A DNA stretch of 64,000 nucleotides from Aurantibacillus circumpalustris (GTDB lineage: Bacteria > Bacteroidota > Bacteroidia > B-17B0 > Aurantibacillaceae), in the NCBI RefSeq assembly GCF_029625215.1, contig NZ_CP121197.1, positions 372,001 to 436,000 on the forward strand, read 5' to 3'. The notes beneath the pieces were generated by a model. It saw nothing but the letters and a program-made list of their open reading frames with translations, made no database searches and was not told where the DNA came from. Both the position numbers and the translations under genes were made by a program. Shown here piece by piece: positions 35,642-45,600 of this stretch; the first letter of the stretch is position 1; every line of letters starts with the position of its first letter.

Positions 35642-36747
35642 ATGCGCTAATCATCGTTCTTTTTTCACTATTGTTTTGTTATTCAGGCATTCTACTCTGG
35701 CTTGCCTATGGATTTATTAAAACCCCATACTTTTCTTCAAAAGAAAAAAAATTACAACTACCGCTCACACTTATTATTTGTGCACGCAACGAAGAAAAGA
35801 ATATCATGATTTGCTTAAGTTCTTTATTAAAACAAAAATATGTTCTAAATAAAATTCAACTTATTCTTATTAATGATGCCAGTACTGACAGCACTGTTCA
35901 TAGAGCAGAAACAATTCTTAAAAACTCAGGGATCAATTATAAAATTATTTCTAACCAACAACAAAAGGGAAAAAAACACAGCATAAGTTACGCGATGCAA
36001 TTCGCAATTAATGACCTCATTGTTTTGCGCGACGCTGATACCTTCACGCTTTCAGATCTATGGCTTCAAAACATTTCAGATTTTTATCAAAGCACAAAAG
36101 CTGATCTCATCATTGCACCAATTGCTATTGCTAATTATTCAGGACTCTTTTGGTCGCTACAAGCCATAGAGAACAATGTACTTACTGTCGCTGCTTGTGG
36201 AAGCGCTTATTACAACAAACCTTTCTTGTGCAATGGCGCTAATTTAATTTTTACCAAAAAAATATTCGAGAAGACAAATGGTTATTCTTCGCATATAGAC
36301 TCTATTTCTGGTGATGATATTTTTTTCATGGAAGATGTGAAACAAATACAAGGGAGTAAAATAGCTTATCTTAAATCTGCGCCTGCCCTCGTTTACACTT
36401 ATCCTACCTTTTCATTTAAAAAACTACTTCTTCAAAAAACACGCTGGGCTTCTAAATTTAAATTAAATAAAAACAAACTCAATCTAATATTGTCCTTTTT
36501 AACTCTTACCGTGAATATTGCCTGGCTTTTATGTCTTGTCAGCATTAATATCCCGGAATACAAAAATATATCGCTCCTGTTTATTTCTTTAAAATTGTTT
36601 ATTGACATATTGTTGTTATTTTTAGCTTCAGGTTTTATAAAAAACAAAAATATTTTATGGTTTAGTTTACCGGTTGGTTTTATTTATCCAGTTTATGCGG
36701 GTATTATTGGTATAGCCTCACTGTTTGTAAAACCTAAGTGGAAATAA
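35638..36747 (+). CDS. Family 2 glycosyltransferase, membrane-bound
   Basis: A 369-residue GT2 enzyme. A first membrane helix (3-27) is followed by the GT-A domain: LIICARNEEKNI (46-57), LINDASTDST, the DxD motif in LRDADTF (about 127-133), SGDDIFFMEDV and the QKTRW motif, which matches QxxRW of processive GT2 enzymes. Three helices follow from about 283. It would add sugars from nucleotide donors to a membrane acceptor. It overlaps the flippase-like gene by 4 bases and is followed after 6 bases by an ABC permease. Confidence 0.88.
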   Translation: MNALIIVLFSLLFCYSGILLWLAYGFIKTPYFSSKEKKLQLPLTLIICARNEEKNIMICLSSLLKQKYVLNKIQLILINDASTDSTVHRAETILKNSGINYKIISNQQQKGKKHSISYAMQFAINDLIVLRDADTFTLSDLWLQNISDFYQSTKADLIIAPIAIANYSGLFWSLQAIENNVLTVAACGSAYYNKPFLCNGANLIFTKKIFEKTNGYSSHIDSISGDDIFFMEDVKQIQGSKIAYLKSAPALVYTYPTFSFKKLLLQKTRWASKFKLNKNKLNLILSFLTLTVNIAWLLCLVSINIPEYKNISLLFISLKLFIDILLLFLASGFIKNKNILWFSLPVGFIYPVYAGIIGIASLFVKPKWK

Positions 36748-36753
36748 TAAAGG

Positions 36754-38013
36754 GTGCTTTTTAAAAAGAAAACAATAAATTTTGAATCTGAATCGCTAAG
36801 TGCGCTTACATGGCGACGATTTAAACGTAACAAACTTGCCATGAGCGGGCTTTTTGTTATTGCATTTTGTTGTGTCATTTCAATCTTAGGTTACCTCATC
36901 ACTCCCGACAAAACTCCTTACGCAAATGATCAAAAACCAGAGCTTCACATAAAGGCTCCAGGCTTTGAAGTTAAATTTTTAGCCGTGAGTCGTAACGAAG
37001 AAAAAAATGAACCTAGTTGGTTGAGCGTTATGCTCTTTGGCAGAAACGATCCCTTTGCAACTTATACACTTAATGACTATTATTTTCAAGGACAAAATAT
37101 TGTTGTTGAAGAATACACTGGCAATCACCCAAACAAAGGATCATTCAGTAGCTTTAATCTTGCCAACGTTTTATATAATCTCAATACAAAATATCCTGTT
37201 GAATACGACTCTCTAAAAAAAGAACTTTCTTTTTATCTGTTTGATGAAGAAACCAAAACCACAAAAAAAATATCCGAACTACAAACGCTTGTTAAAGAAA
37301 AAAACATCATTACTAAAACTTATCCTTTAGGTACTGATCTTTTAGGACGTGATCTTCTTAGTAGGCTATTAATTGGAACGCGCATTAGTTTGGCGGTAGG
37401 TTTAATCTCCGTTTTAATTTCCATTTTTATTGGAGTGCTACTTGGTTCACTTGCTGGTTATTTCAGGGGGTTTACAGATACTGTTATTAGTTGGTTCATC
37501 AATGTTGTTTGGAGTATTCCAACCATACTACTAGTAATAGCCATAACACTGGTTTTAGGTAAAGGCATTACACAAGTATTTATTGCGGTTGGACTAACCA
37601 TGTGGGTAGAAGTAGCAAGAATTGTGCGCGGACAGGTCTTAAGTATTCGTGAAAAAGAATTTGTAGAAGCAGGTCGCGCCTTAGGTTTTAAAAATGATAG
37701 AATAATTTTTCGTCATATTTTACCAAATGTCATGGGGCCAGTTGTAGTGATGGCTGCCAGTAATTTTGCAAGCGCCATTTTAACGGAAGCAGGTTTAAGT
37801 TTTTTAGGTATTGGCGCACAGCCTCCTATTCCATCTTGGGGCGAAATGATTAATGCACATCACGGCTATATATTAATGGATAAAGCTTACCTCGCATTCG
37901 CGCCAGGAATAGCTATCATGATTTTAGTACTCGCTTTTATGATGGTAGGAAATGGATTAAGAGACGCCTTAGACACACGCATGAGCGATGATAAACCGAT
38001 TGGTGAGGTTTAA
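36754..38013 (+). CDS. ABC transporter permease, DppC/OppC type
   Basis: A 419-residue inner-membrane permease. TWRRFKRNKLAMSGLFVIAF at the N-terminus is the OppC-type opening, followed by TM1. A periplasmic insert of about 130 residues lies between TM1 and TM2 and is longer than in enterobacterial DppC. The core has GTDLLGRDLLSRLLIGTR, and the EAA loop reads EFVEAGRALGFKNDRIIFRH (residue region 305-325). It would take up peptides or nickel-like substrates with partners that are not nearby. The start is a GTG at 36754, 6 bases after the glycosyltransferase stop codon. Confidence 0.87.
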   Translation: MLFKKKTINFESESLSALTWRRFKRNKLAMSGLFVIAFCCVISILGYLITPDKTPYANDQKPELHIKAPGFEVKFLAVSRNEEKNEPSWLSVMLFGRNDPFATYTLNDYYFQGQNIVVEEYTGNHPNKGSFSSFNLANVLYNLNTKYPVEYDSLKKELSFYLFDEETKTTKKISELQTLVKEKNIITKTYPLGTDLLGRDLLSRLLIGTRISLAVGLISVLISIFIGVLLGSLAGYFRGFTDTVISWFINVVWSIPTILLVIAITLVLGKGITQVFIAVGLTMWVEVARIVRGQVLSIREKEFVEAGRALGFKNDRIIFRHILPNVMGPVVVMAASNFASAILTEAGLSFLGIGAQPPIPSWGEMINAHHGYILMDKAYLAFAPGIAIMILVLAFMMVGNGLRDALDTRMSDDKPIGEV

Positions 38014-38188
38014 GCTTCTTTTGCGTAAAAATTTTTACCGTTATAAAGCGCAACAGTTCTGCAAAAAATTTGGCTTAATAGATTCCTTTCAATATTATTG
38101 TTGAAGATTTGACACCCCTGAAAGATAGATCTGTTAACAAAATCATTTGCTTTAAAATAAGTTTAGATAGTTACGCTACAAAAACAAA

Positions 38189-39454
38189 ATGACCTTTTAT
38201 AAAAATATTCCCTCTATCTACAAAAAAGTCTCACTGGAATTATTTCTCTTTTTTGTATTGATTGTTTTACTTCTGCCAAGTCATTCGTTCCGATTCGATA
38301 CAGAGTACTGGAAGCAATGGGCGTTAAGTATACAAAATGAAGGTGTTGGTAACATCTACAATACTGATGTAAACTATCCCCCAGTTATGATTTATCTGTT
38401 GTACCTCTACGACCTCGTTCAGGGACCTGAGAAAATAGCAGAAAACATTAATTACTTTAAGGCAGTTCCTTTACTTTTTGACCTTTTACCGATTCTTCTG
38501 CTAATTATATTTAGAAAGGCGTATGATCTACAAAGGGGTTATTATATTTTTCTTCTATTTAACATAGCTTATTTATTCAACAGTGTTGTGTGGGGACAGG
38601 TAGACAGTATTCATTCCAACCTTGCCTTGACTGCTATTTTTATTTCATTCCGGTATCCTGTTGCTTCGCTAACAGTGTTTATTCTTGCCTTAAATATGAA
38701 ATTTGCGGCGATAATTTTTTTGCCTATTCTCATTATATGCCTGTTTTCCAAAATAAATTCCGTCAAAACTCTTGCAAAAACAATACTAGTAGCCCTTGTG
38801 GTTCAAATACTACTTTTAATTCCATTTTTCTTAGCGGATACCTTGGATGATTTATGGATAATCATTACAAAAGCTACAAGTAGTTTTCCGATAGCATCAG
38901 CTAGCGCCTATAATTTTTGGCACCTCGTTCTTAAAACAGATGCTGGAATTACCTCCGATGAAGAAATGTTTTACCTATGGTCATATAAAACCATCGGCCT
39001 ATCGTTGTTCTTTATCATGTCGACATTAGCACTCTTTCCACTCATAGTTAAAACCATTAATATTACGATTACAAAAGTTCGTCCAAAAAGTTTTCAAGAA
39101 CTTGTTTTTTTAAGTAGTGGAATGATCGCGATCATCTTTATTTTCTTTAATACCCAAATGCACGAACGATATGCTCATCCCGTATTAATATTTTTATTTT
39201 TTTACAGCATTTACCGCAAAAATTTCATCCTTTATATTCTAGCGTCTTTTGCCTATTTGTTAAACCTTGAAAAACTTTTACACTTCTACAACATACCTTA
39301 CCACACATTAATTTTTGACACGAAATTTATTGCGTCAATTTATTTGATAGTCCTTGTAGGCGGCATTGTCTCAATATACAGAAACTATGGTATTAAAAAA
39401 GACCTTTCCTTTTTAATTCTGTCAATTGGTAAGAAATTAAAGCGTGTCAACTAA
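38189..39454 (+). CDS. GT-C-like polytopic membrane glycosyltransferase
   Basis: A 421-residue protein with about ten membrane helices. The first loop contains FDTEYWKQWALSIQ and NYPPVMIYLLY. These, with VVWGQVDSIHSNLAL in the middle and QMHERYAHPVLIF near residue 325, recall the acidic-loop, WGQxD and HER/HEK motifs of lipid-linked GT-C mannosyl- and glucosyltransferases. The sugar and acceptor are unknown. The 175-base gap before it and its different spacing suggest a separate transcript from the glycosyltransferase operon upstream. Confidence 0.65.
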   Translation: MTFYKNIPSIYKKVSLELFLFFVLIVLLLPSHSFRFDTEYWKQWALSIQNEGVGNIYNTDVNYPPVMIYLLYLYDLVQGPEKIAENINYFKAVPLLFDLLPILLLIIFRKAYDLQRGYYIFLLFNIAYLFNSVVWGQVDSIHSNLALTAIFISFRYPVASLTVFILALNMKFAAIIFLPILIICLFSKINSVKTLAKTILVALVVQILLLIPFFLADTLDDLWIIITKATSSFPIASASAYNFWHLVLKTDAGITSDEEMFYLWSYKTIGLSLFFIMSTLALFPLIVKTINITITKVRPKSFQELVFLSSGMIAIIFIFFNTQMHERYAHPVLIFLFFYSIYRKNFILYILASFAYLLNLEKLLHFYNIPYHTLIFDTKFIASIYLIVLVGGIVSIYRNYGIKKDLSFLILSIGKKLKRVN

Positions 39455-39528
39455 TTAAGGTTTAGCAAACTACTTTGTTGATATTAAAACCTATTTAAAT
39501 TATTGCAACGCAGAAACCGTTTGCAATG

Positions 39529-40539
39529 TTAATCCAGCAAAATACTTTTTACAGCATCCACCCACTCGTCATTTGCATTTAAACTATTAACAAGCATAAT
39601 TTTTTCGCCGCCATGGTGTTTAAATATTTCCTCGTACTCGGTGCCAATTTCATATATTGTCTCCAAACAATCAGCTACAAAAGCTGGTGAAAAAACAAGA
39701 ATTTTTTTCGCTCCATTTTTTGCCAATTCTTCAATAACCTTATCGCTAAAAGGCTGCAGCCATTTGTTGTCAAGTCTACTTTGAAAAGCGGTTGTGTATT
39801 TGTCTTCCGGTATGTTTAATGCTTTTACTAATTGACGTGTTGTCTCAAAGCAATTGGCACGATAGCAGTATTGATTGTTTTTTGTTATCGTATTACAACA
39901 GGCTCCCATTTGGCAGGTATTCCCACCATAGTGAGCCGATCCTTTAAGGATTTGCCTTTCAGGCAATCCATGATAACTAAACAACACATGATCATAGTCT
40001 ACAATCTTATGTTTTTTTGCTTCACTTACTAAAGAAGAAATAAATTTAGGATGATCGTAAAATTTACTAACGCTTTTAATGTTCGGGATCACTTCCCATT
40101 TTCTTATTTGTCTTAACACCTCTTCCAAAGTACTACCAGTACTAGAACTTGCATATTGCGGATAAAGTGGGAGTATGTGAATTTGTTCAGGTCGTTGCTC
40201 GCGTATTTTTTCAAGTGCTGTTTTTATATTCGGTGATTGATAGCGCATTGCAAGTTCCACAACATAATCATTGCCTAATTTTTGTTGAAGCTTATCTTTT
40301 AATAAGAAACTATTTAAAAGCAGTGGCGACCCTTCCTTTGTCCAAATAGCTTTATAGAGCTTTGATGATTTAAAACTTCTGAAAGGAACGATGATTAAAT
40401 TCACTAATATAAAACGACCAACGGGATTTATATCGATGACACGTTTATCATTTAAAAACTGAGTTAGGTATTTTCCAACTTTAGAAGGTGTTGGCGAATC
40501 TGGTGTTCCAAGATTAATAAGCAAAACGGCTTTCTTCAT
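39529..40539 (-). CDS. hemH: Ferrochelatase HemH
   Basis: A 336-residue ferrochelatase that inserts Fe2+ into protoporphyrin IX. It has the opening LLINLGTPDSP (6-16), ILPLYPQYASSSTGS (about 121-135), the metal-binding histidine in FSYHGLPER (about 188-196) and the conserved glutamate in VADCLETIYEIGTEYEEIF (about 285-303). Several cysteines in QMGACCNTITKNNQYCYRAN may reflect extra metal binding. It follows lspA by 13 bases on the minus strand, so it is probably the last gene of a lspA-hemH unit. Confidence 0.95.
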   Translation of the reverse strand: MKKAVLLINLGTPDSPTPSKVGKYLTQFLNDKRVIDINPVGRFILVNLIIVPFRSFKSSKLYKAIWTKEGSPLLLNSFLLKDKLQQKLGNDYVVELAMRYQSPNIKTALEKIREQRPEQIHILPLYPQYASSSTGSTLEEVLRQIRKWEVIPNIKSVSKFYDHPKFISSLVSEAKKHKIVDYDHVLFSYHGLPERQILKGSAHYGGNTCQMGACCNTITKNNQYCYRANCFETTRQLVKALNIPEDKYTTAFQSRLDNKWLQPFSDKVIEELAKNGAKKILVFSPAFVADCLETIYEIGTEYEEIFKHHGGEKIMLVNSLNANDEWVDAVKSILLD

Positions 40540-40552
40540 CTTATTACAACAA

Positions 40553-41266
40553 CTAAGAATGATTAGTGTTTAAATCGCTTGTTTGATTACTTTCAGATTC
40601 TGACAATTCTTTTGCAGTATCAACAATTTGCTCTGTCTTTTTGGAAAATTGTTTTTGCCAAAGAATAATAATAATTACGCCACCAGAAATAGAAGCATCC
40701 GCAAAATTGAAAATAGGTCTGAAAAATTGAAAATCCTCACCGCCCCAAATCGGAAACCAATCGGGGAAGCGTCCATTAATAATTGGAAAATAAAACATAT
40801 CTACCACACAACCGTACATACTTTTTGCATAACCATGTGTCGTAAGCGATGCAATACCATCGTAAGGAATGTATTCTTGAAAATCAGCATTTAATGATGT
40901 TCCCCTATCAAATATTAATCCGTAAAATGCGCTGTCTATTATATTTCCCATCGCGCCTGCTAGTATTAAGGAAACAGAAAAAATAAAACCGGGGTGTTCT
41001 TTTTGTTTAATAATGTATCGGATATAAAACATGCCGCCAATGCATGCAAACACGCGAAACAAACTCAATGCTAACTTTCCCCATTCTCCTCCAAATTCAA
41101 ATCCAAAAGCCATTCCAGGATTTTCAGTGAAGTGAATCACGCACCAGTTTGCTAATCTACCAACTTCACCTAAGGGGTAGTGAAGCTTAATATACAGCTT
41201 CACAAACTGATCAATGAACAATACCGAAAAAACAGTAATGAGGGGGATTTTATAACGTTTAAGCAT
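40553..41266 (-). CDS. lspA: Lipoprotein signal peptidase LspA (signal peptidase II)
   Basis: A 237-residue inner-membrane aspartic peptidase that cleaves prolipoprotein signals. Motifs are HFTENPGMAFG (about 45-55), GAMGNIIDSAFYG, and the catalytic aspartates in GCVVDMFYF and FNFADASIS. About four membrane segments are present. It is longer than E. coli LspA, with a loop of about 40 residues before the first catalytic Asp and a polar C-terminal tail (ESNQTSDLNTNHS), both common in Bacteroidota. Its likely clients here include the TPR and amidohydrolase lipoproteins. Confidence 0.95.
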   Translation of the reverse strand: MLKRYKIPLITVFSVLFIDQFVKLYIKLHYPLGEVGRLANWCVIHFTENPGMAFGFEFGGEWGKLALSLFRVFACIGGMFYIRYIIKQKEHPGFIFSVSLILAGAMGNIIDSAFYGLIFDRGTSLNADFQEYIPYDGIASLTTHGYAKSMYGCVVDMFYFPIINGRFPDWFPIWGGEDFQFFRPIFNFADASISGGVIIIILWQKQFSKKTEQIVDTAKELSESESNQTSDLNTNHS

Positions 41267-41366
41267 TTAATTAAAGTTTACAAAGATAGTTATTTGATTG
41301 GAGTTAGAAGCTAATGCGTAGTTTTCGGGCTACTACCAATCTATTTACTCCTCATCCAGATTTTTC

Positions 41367-41402
41367 TTAAAAAAATTGCCTTCCCAAATCAGGAAGGCAA
41401 TT
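41367..41402 (-). terminator. Intrinsic terminator of the DksA-like gene
   Basis: Stem AATTGCCTTCC / GGAAGGCAATT (41374-41384 with 41392-41402) with a 7-base loop. Read on the minus strand, it is followed by a run of T residues back to about 41371. It ends the ileS-dksA-like transcript 24 bases after the stop codon and separates it from lspA. Confidence 0.88.
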
Positions 41403-41425
41403 ATTAAATTAGATAAATAAATTTA

Positions 41426-42604
41426 CTAGGATTGGCTTAGTTTTGCGTCGATTCCCAAAGTAGCATGTGGCACAGAGCGTAAACGTTCTTTAGGGATTAA
41501 TTTTCCTGTTACGCGGCAAATACCATAAGCTTTGTTTTCAATACGCACTAAAGCATTTTTTAAATTTACAATGTATTTTTCCTGACGTGAAGCTAACTGC
41601 GCGGTCTCTTCTTTACTCATAACATCACTTCCGTCTTCTAATAATTTGAAGGAAGGAGATGTATCATCCGTACCGTGATTGTCTTCGTTGCTTAACGTTT
41701 GCTTCAACAAATCGTAATCCGTTTGTGCTTCTTTTAATTTCTCAAGTATTAATTCTTTAAACTCAGCAAGTTCTTTATCTGAATAACGTGTACGCTTATC
41801 TTCTGTATTCAAAAACGGTTTTGGTGCAGGAGTAAGTCCTTTTTTAATTAAAGGTTTATTGATATCAATTTGTAATGGGCGATTACGGATATAGGCTTCC
41901 ATACTTCCCCCACTTGATTTTCCTTCGTTTTTCTTTCTACGGCCACGACCGCGTTTTTCGGGAATTTCATCATCATCATCATCAACCTCAGCTGAACTAA
42001 CACCTTCCAGATCAATCATTCCTGCTTCATCCAGTCCGTCTTCTGCAATTGCTACATCATCGTCATCATTTTTTTCATAATCGTCCTTAACATCAACATC
42101 CGAATCATCTTCTTCCTCTTCCGGAATATCTTCTTCATCATCATCGCCTTTTTTTCCTTTCTTTTTAGAAAGTGTTTTTGCCGACTTTTTGTCTTTGCCC
42201 TTTTTCGCAATTGCCTCAATTGGTTTTGGTACTGGTTTTTTACCTTTCGTGATTTCTTTAACGCTACTCTTAGCAACAGGTTTCACTGCCTTTGTAGGCA
42301 CTTCTTTTTTCTTTACGTTTGTCTTAGCAACCGGCTTCGTCATTTTTTTCTCTACTTTTTTTGCTGCCGTTTTTATCGGCTTAGCTGGTTTGGCTGCTTT
42401 TACTGCTTTTGATGGAGCAGATTTAGAGGCAGGTTTATTTATCTTTTTTGCTGCTTTGGGTTTTGCAGCTTTTGGTTTTGAGGTTTTTTTGGCAGCAGGT
42501 TTTGCGGCAGGCTTGCTAGCTTTTTTAGCTGCGCTTTTAGCCGGTTTGCTGGCTTTTTTTCCACTGGCGGTGGACACTTTTTTAGTATCTTTTTTCTTAG
42601 CCAT
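41426..42604 (-). CDS. DksA/TraR-like protein with a histone H1-like N-terminal tail
   Basis: A 392-residue three-part protein. Residues 1-150 are a Lys/Ala/Pro repeat tail like histone H1 (AKKASKPAAKPAAKK). About 150-225 is very acidic (DDDEEDIPEEEEDDSDVD). Residues 270-392 are a DksA-like domain: a long coiled coil (SDKELAEFKELILEKLKEAQ ... LASRQEKYIVNLKNAL), then YGICRVTGKLIPKERLRSVP. The four zinc cysteines of DksA are reduced to one. DksA acts in the RNA polymerase secondary channel; the tail would add DNA binding. It lies 2 bases after ileS and ends at a strong terminator. Confidence 0.85.
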   Translation of the reverse strand: MAKKKDTKKVSTASGKKASKPAKSAAKKASKPAAKPAAKKTSKPKAAKPKAAKKINKPASKSAPSKAVKAAKPAKPIKTAAKKVEKKMTKPVAKTNVKKKEVPTKAVKPVAKSSVKEITKGKKPVPKPIEAIAKKGKDKKSAKTLSKKKGKKGDDDEEDIPEEEEDDSDVDVKDDYEKNDDDDVAIAEDGLDEAGMIDLEGVSSAEVDDDDDEIPEKRGRGRRKKNEGKSSGGSMEAYIRNRPLQIDINKPLIKKGLTPAPKPFLNTEDKRTRYSDKELAEFKELILEKLKEAQTDYDLLKQTLSNEDNHGTDDTSPSFKLLEDGSDVMSKEETAQLASRQEKYIVNLKNALVRIENKAYGICRVTGKLIPKERLRSVPHATLGIDAKLSQS

Positions 42605-42606
42605 AA

Positions 42607-45600
42607 CTAATTTAATTTTTCAATTGATATTAAAGTGCTAATTAACTCATCCACTTCAATTGTGGTTGCATTGTTAGAGGCTATGGTTTGTACCAATTGC
42701 AAATCACTCGTTAAAGTTTCAGAACAAATATAACTTAAATTGTTTTTAATAGCGTTATCAAGACTTGAATTTTGCTGAATTTTAACCAAAATCTTATCCG
42801 TAACCTCAAATCCTTTGTCCTTTCTAAGATTCTGAATACGATTAACTACTTCCCTTGCTAAACCCTCATTTCTAAGTGCTTCCGACAGATTAATATCTAA
42901 GGCAACAGTTAAAGAACCACTGTTAGCAACTTTCCAACCCGGCATGTCAACAGGAATAATTTCCACATCTTCAACTTCTAAAATTATTTCAACATTATTA
43001 ACTACAACTGCTGCTTTTCCTTCTTGTTCAATTCCACTTATTATTTTAACGGCATTCTCATTATTCTTTGCAAATTCTTGAACAGCTTTCATGTGAGCAC
43101 CACATTTTTTTCCCAATGTTTTAAAATTAAGTTTCAGGTTTTTTACAATCTGTGCTTTACTTTCATCAACAAATTCAATTTGTTTTACATTTACTTCGCC
43201 TAAAATAAGATCTTGAACTGCTTCAATTTTCTGCTGGTATGCTTTATCTAAAATTGGAATTTGAATGCGTTGTAATGGTTGGCGTACTTTTAAATTTTCT
43301 TTTTTGCGGATAGATAAAACCATCGACGAAATTTTCTGTGCCAATTCCATCCGTTCTTCTAAAGCTTTATCCTGATAACGTTTCTCGACTTCTGGTAAGA
43401 GCGTTAAGTGAACCGACTCGTGAGAAAGGCTTAAGTTTTGATATAACCAATCCGCAAAAAACGGCGCAATAGGACTCATAAGCTGACTTACCGTTTTTAA
43501 ACAAGTAAACAAGGTTTCGTAAGCAGCAATTTTATCTGTACTCATTTCACCTTTCCAAAAGCGACGACGGCTTAAACGCACATACCAATTGCTCAAATGT
43601 TCATCCACAAACATTTCAATCGCTCTTGCAGCTCTATGTGGCTCAAATTCATTAAAACGTAAAGTTACCTCTTCAATCAAACTTTCTAATTCAGAGATAA
43701 TCCATTTATCTAATTCTGATCTATTTTCAACGGGAACCTGCGTTTTATCACTAACTGTAAACCCATCTACATTTGCGTAAAGTGCATAAAATCCGTAGGT
43801 GTTGTAAAGTGTGCCAAATAATTTACGCTGCACTTCAGAAATACCTTCTTCATCAAATTTTAAATTATCCCAAGGCGCAGCATTTGCAATGAGATACCAG
43901 CGTGTTGCATCAGCCCCATACTTATCAATAGTAATAAATGGGTCAACAGCATTGCCTAAACGCTTACTCATCTTGTTACCATTCTTATCCAAAACAAGAC
44001 CGTTAGAGACAACATTTTTATACGCTACCGAATCAAAATTCATTGTAGCTATCGCATGCAATGTAAAGAACCAACCACGTGTTTGATCTACTCCTTCTGC
44101 TATAAAATCTGCTGGGAAATATTTTTTATCGTCAATTAATTCTTTATTCTCAAACGGATAATGAACCTGTGCATAAGGCATAGAGCCACTATCAAACCAA
44201 ACATCAATCAAATCAGGTTCACGGAACAATTGCTTTCCGTTTTTCTCAAGAATAATTGAATCAGCATAAGGCTTGTGCAAATCGAAAGTCTCGTAGTTTT
44301 CAGTACTAAAATTTCCAGGAACAAATTTCTCCAAAGGATTTGTTTTCATAAATCCTTTAGCAAGAGAATTTTCAATTTCTTTTTTAAGTTCTTCTGCACT
44401 GCCAATCACAATCTGTTCAGACTTGTCTTCACTTGTCCATATTGGAATTGGGATTCCCCAAAAACGCGATCGTGATAAATTCCAATCATTTAAATTTTCG
44501 AGCCAATTTCCAAAACGTCCCGTTCCGGTAGCTTCCGGTTTCCAATTAATTGTTTTGTTTAATTCGATCATACGGTTTTTCATGGCCGTAGATTTAATAA
44601 ACCAAGAATCTAAAGGATAATACAACACAGGTTTATCAGTGCGCCAACAGTGAGGATAACTATGTACATAATGCTCTTTTTTAAAAAGCTTTCCTTCTTC
44701 CTGCAATTTTAATACAATACGTTCATCAACACTTAGGTAAACCTTAAGTTCTTTGATTTTATGCTTCGCCTCTAAAATTTCTTTTTGTTTTACAAACTCT
44801 TCCTTTTTTTCGTCATCATTCAAATAGGCTTCCTTCACAAACTCTTCACCAAAAAGAAATATTCCATCTTTTACTTCCGGTAAAAATTTACCGCGTTTAT
44901 CAACTAAAGTTAAAGAACCAATACCGTTTTGTTTTGCAACGCGAAAGTCATCGGCACCAAAACTTGGTGCAATGTGAACTATACCGGTACCATCAGTAGT
45001 AGTAACAAAATCACCAACAATTACTTTAAAAGCATCTCCATCCGTTGGCTGCGCAAAAGGTAAAAGCTGTTCGTATGAAACACCCTCAAGATCTGAACCT
45101 TTGCAATGACCCACAATTTTAAATGGAATTTCTTTATCACCTACTTTATAATTTTCAAAAGAAAGATCGGTGTGTTTTTCGGAAAAATATTTGTTTACTA
45201 ATTCCTTTGCGAGAATAACGGTTTGCAATTCACCACTAAATGGGTTAAAACTTTTTACAAAAACGTAATCAATATCTTTACCAACAGCCAAGGCAGTGTT
45301 AGATGGTAAGGTCCAAGGCGTGGTTGTCCACGCTAAGAAGAAAACCTCGTCCGCACCGATATTATCTGATAACAACACCGGATTCACTCTTACATCCACT
45401 TTAAACTGAACAACAGCGGTTCTATCTTTTACATCTCGGTAACAACCTGGTTGATTTAATTCGTGTGAAGATAATCCAGTACCAGCCGCTGGTGAATACG
45501 GTTGAATAGTAAAGCCTTTGTACAACAAATCTTTTCTAGAAAGATTTTGTAATAACCACCAAACGCTTTCAATGTATTTATTATCGTAAGTAATGTAAGG

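Noticed and set aside
42189-42641. 150-residue hydrophobic plus-strand reading frame
   Set aside because: It is the antisense shadow of the Lys/Ala/Pro-rich tail of the DksA-like protein; the Phe/Ala/Leu-rich composition follows directly from the AAA/GCT codon repeats.
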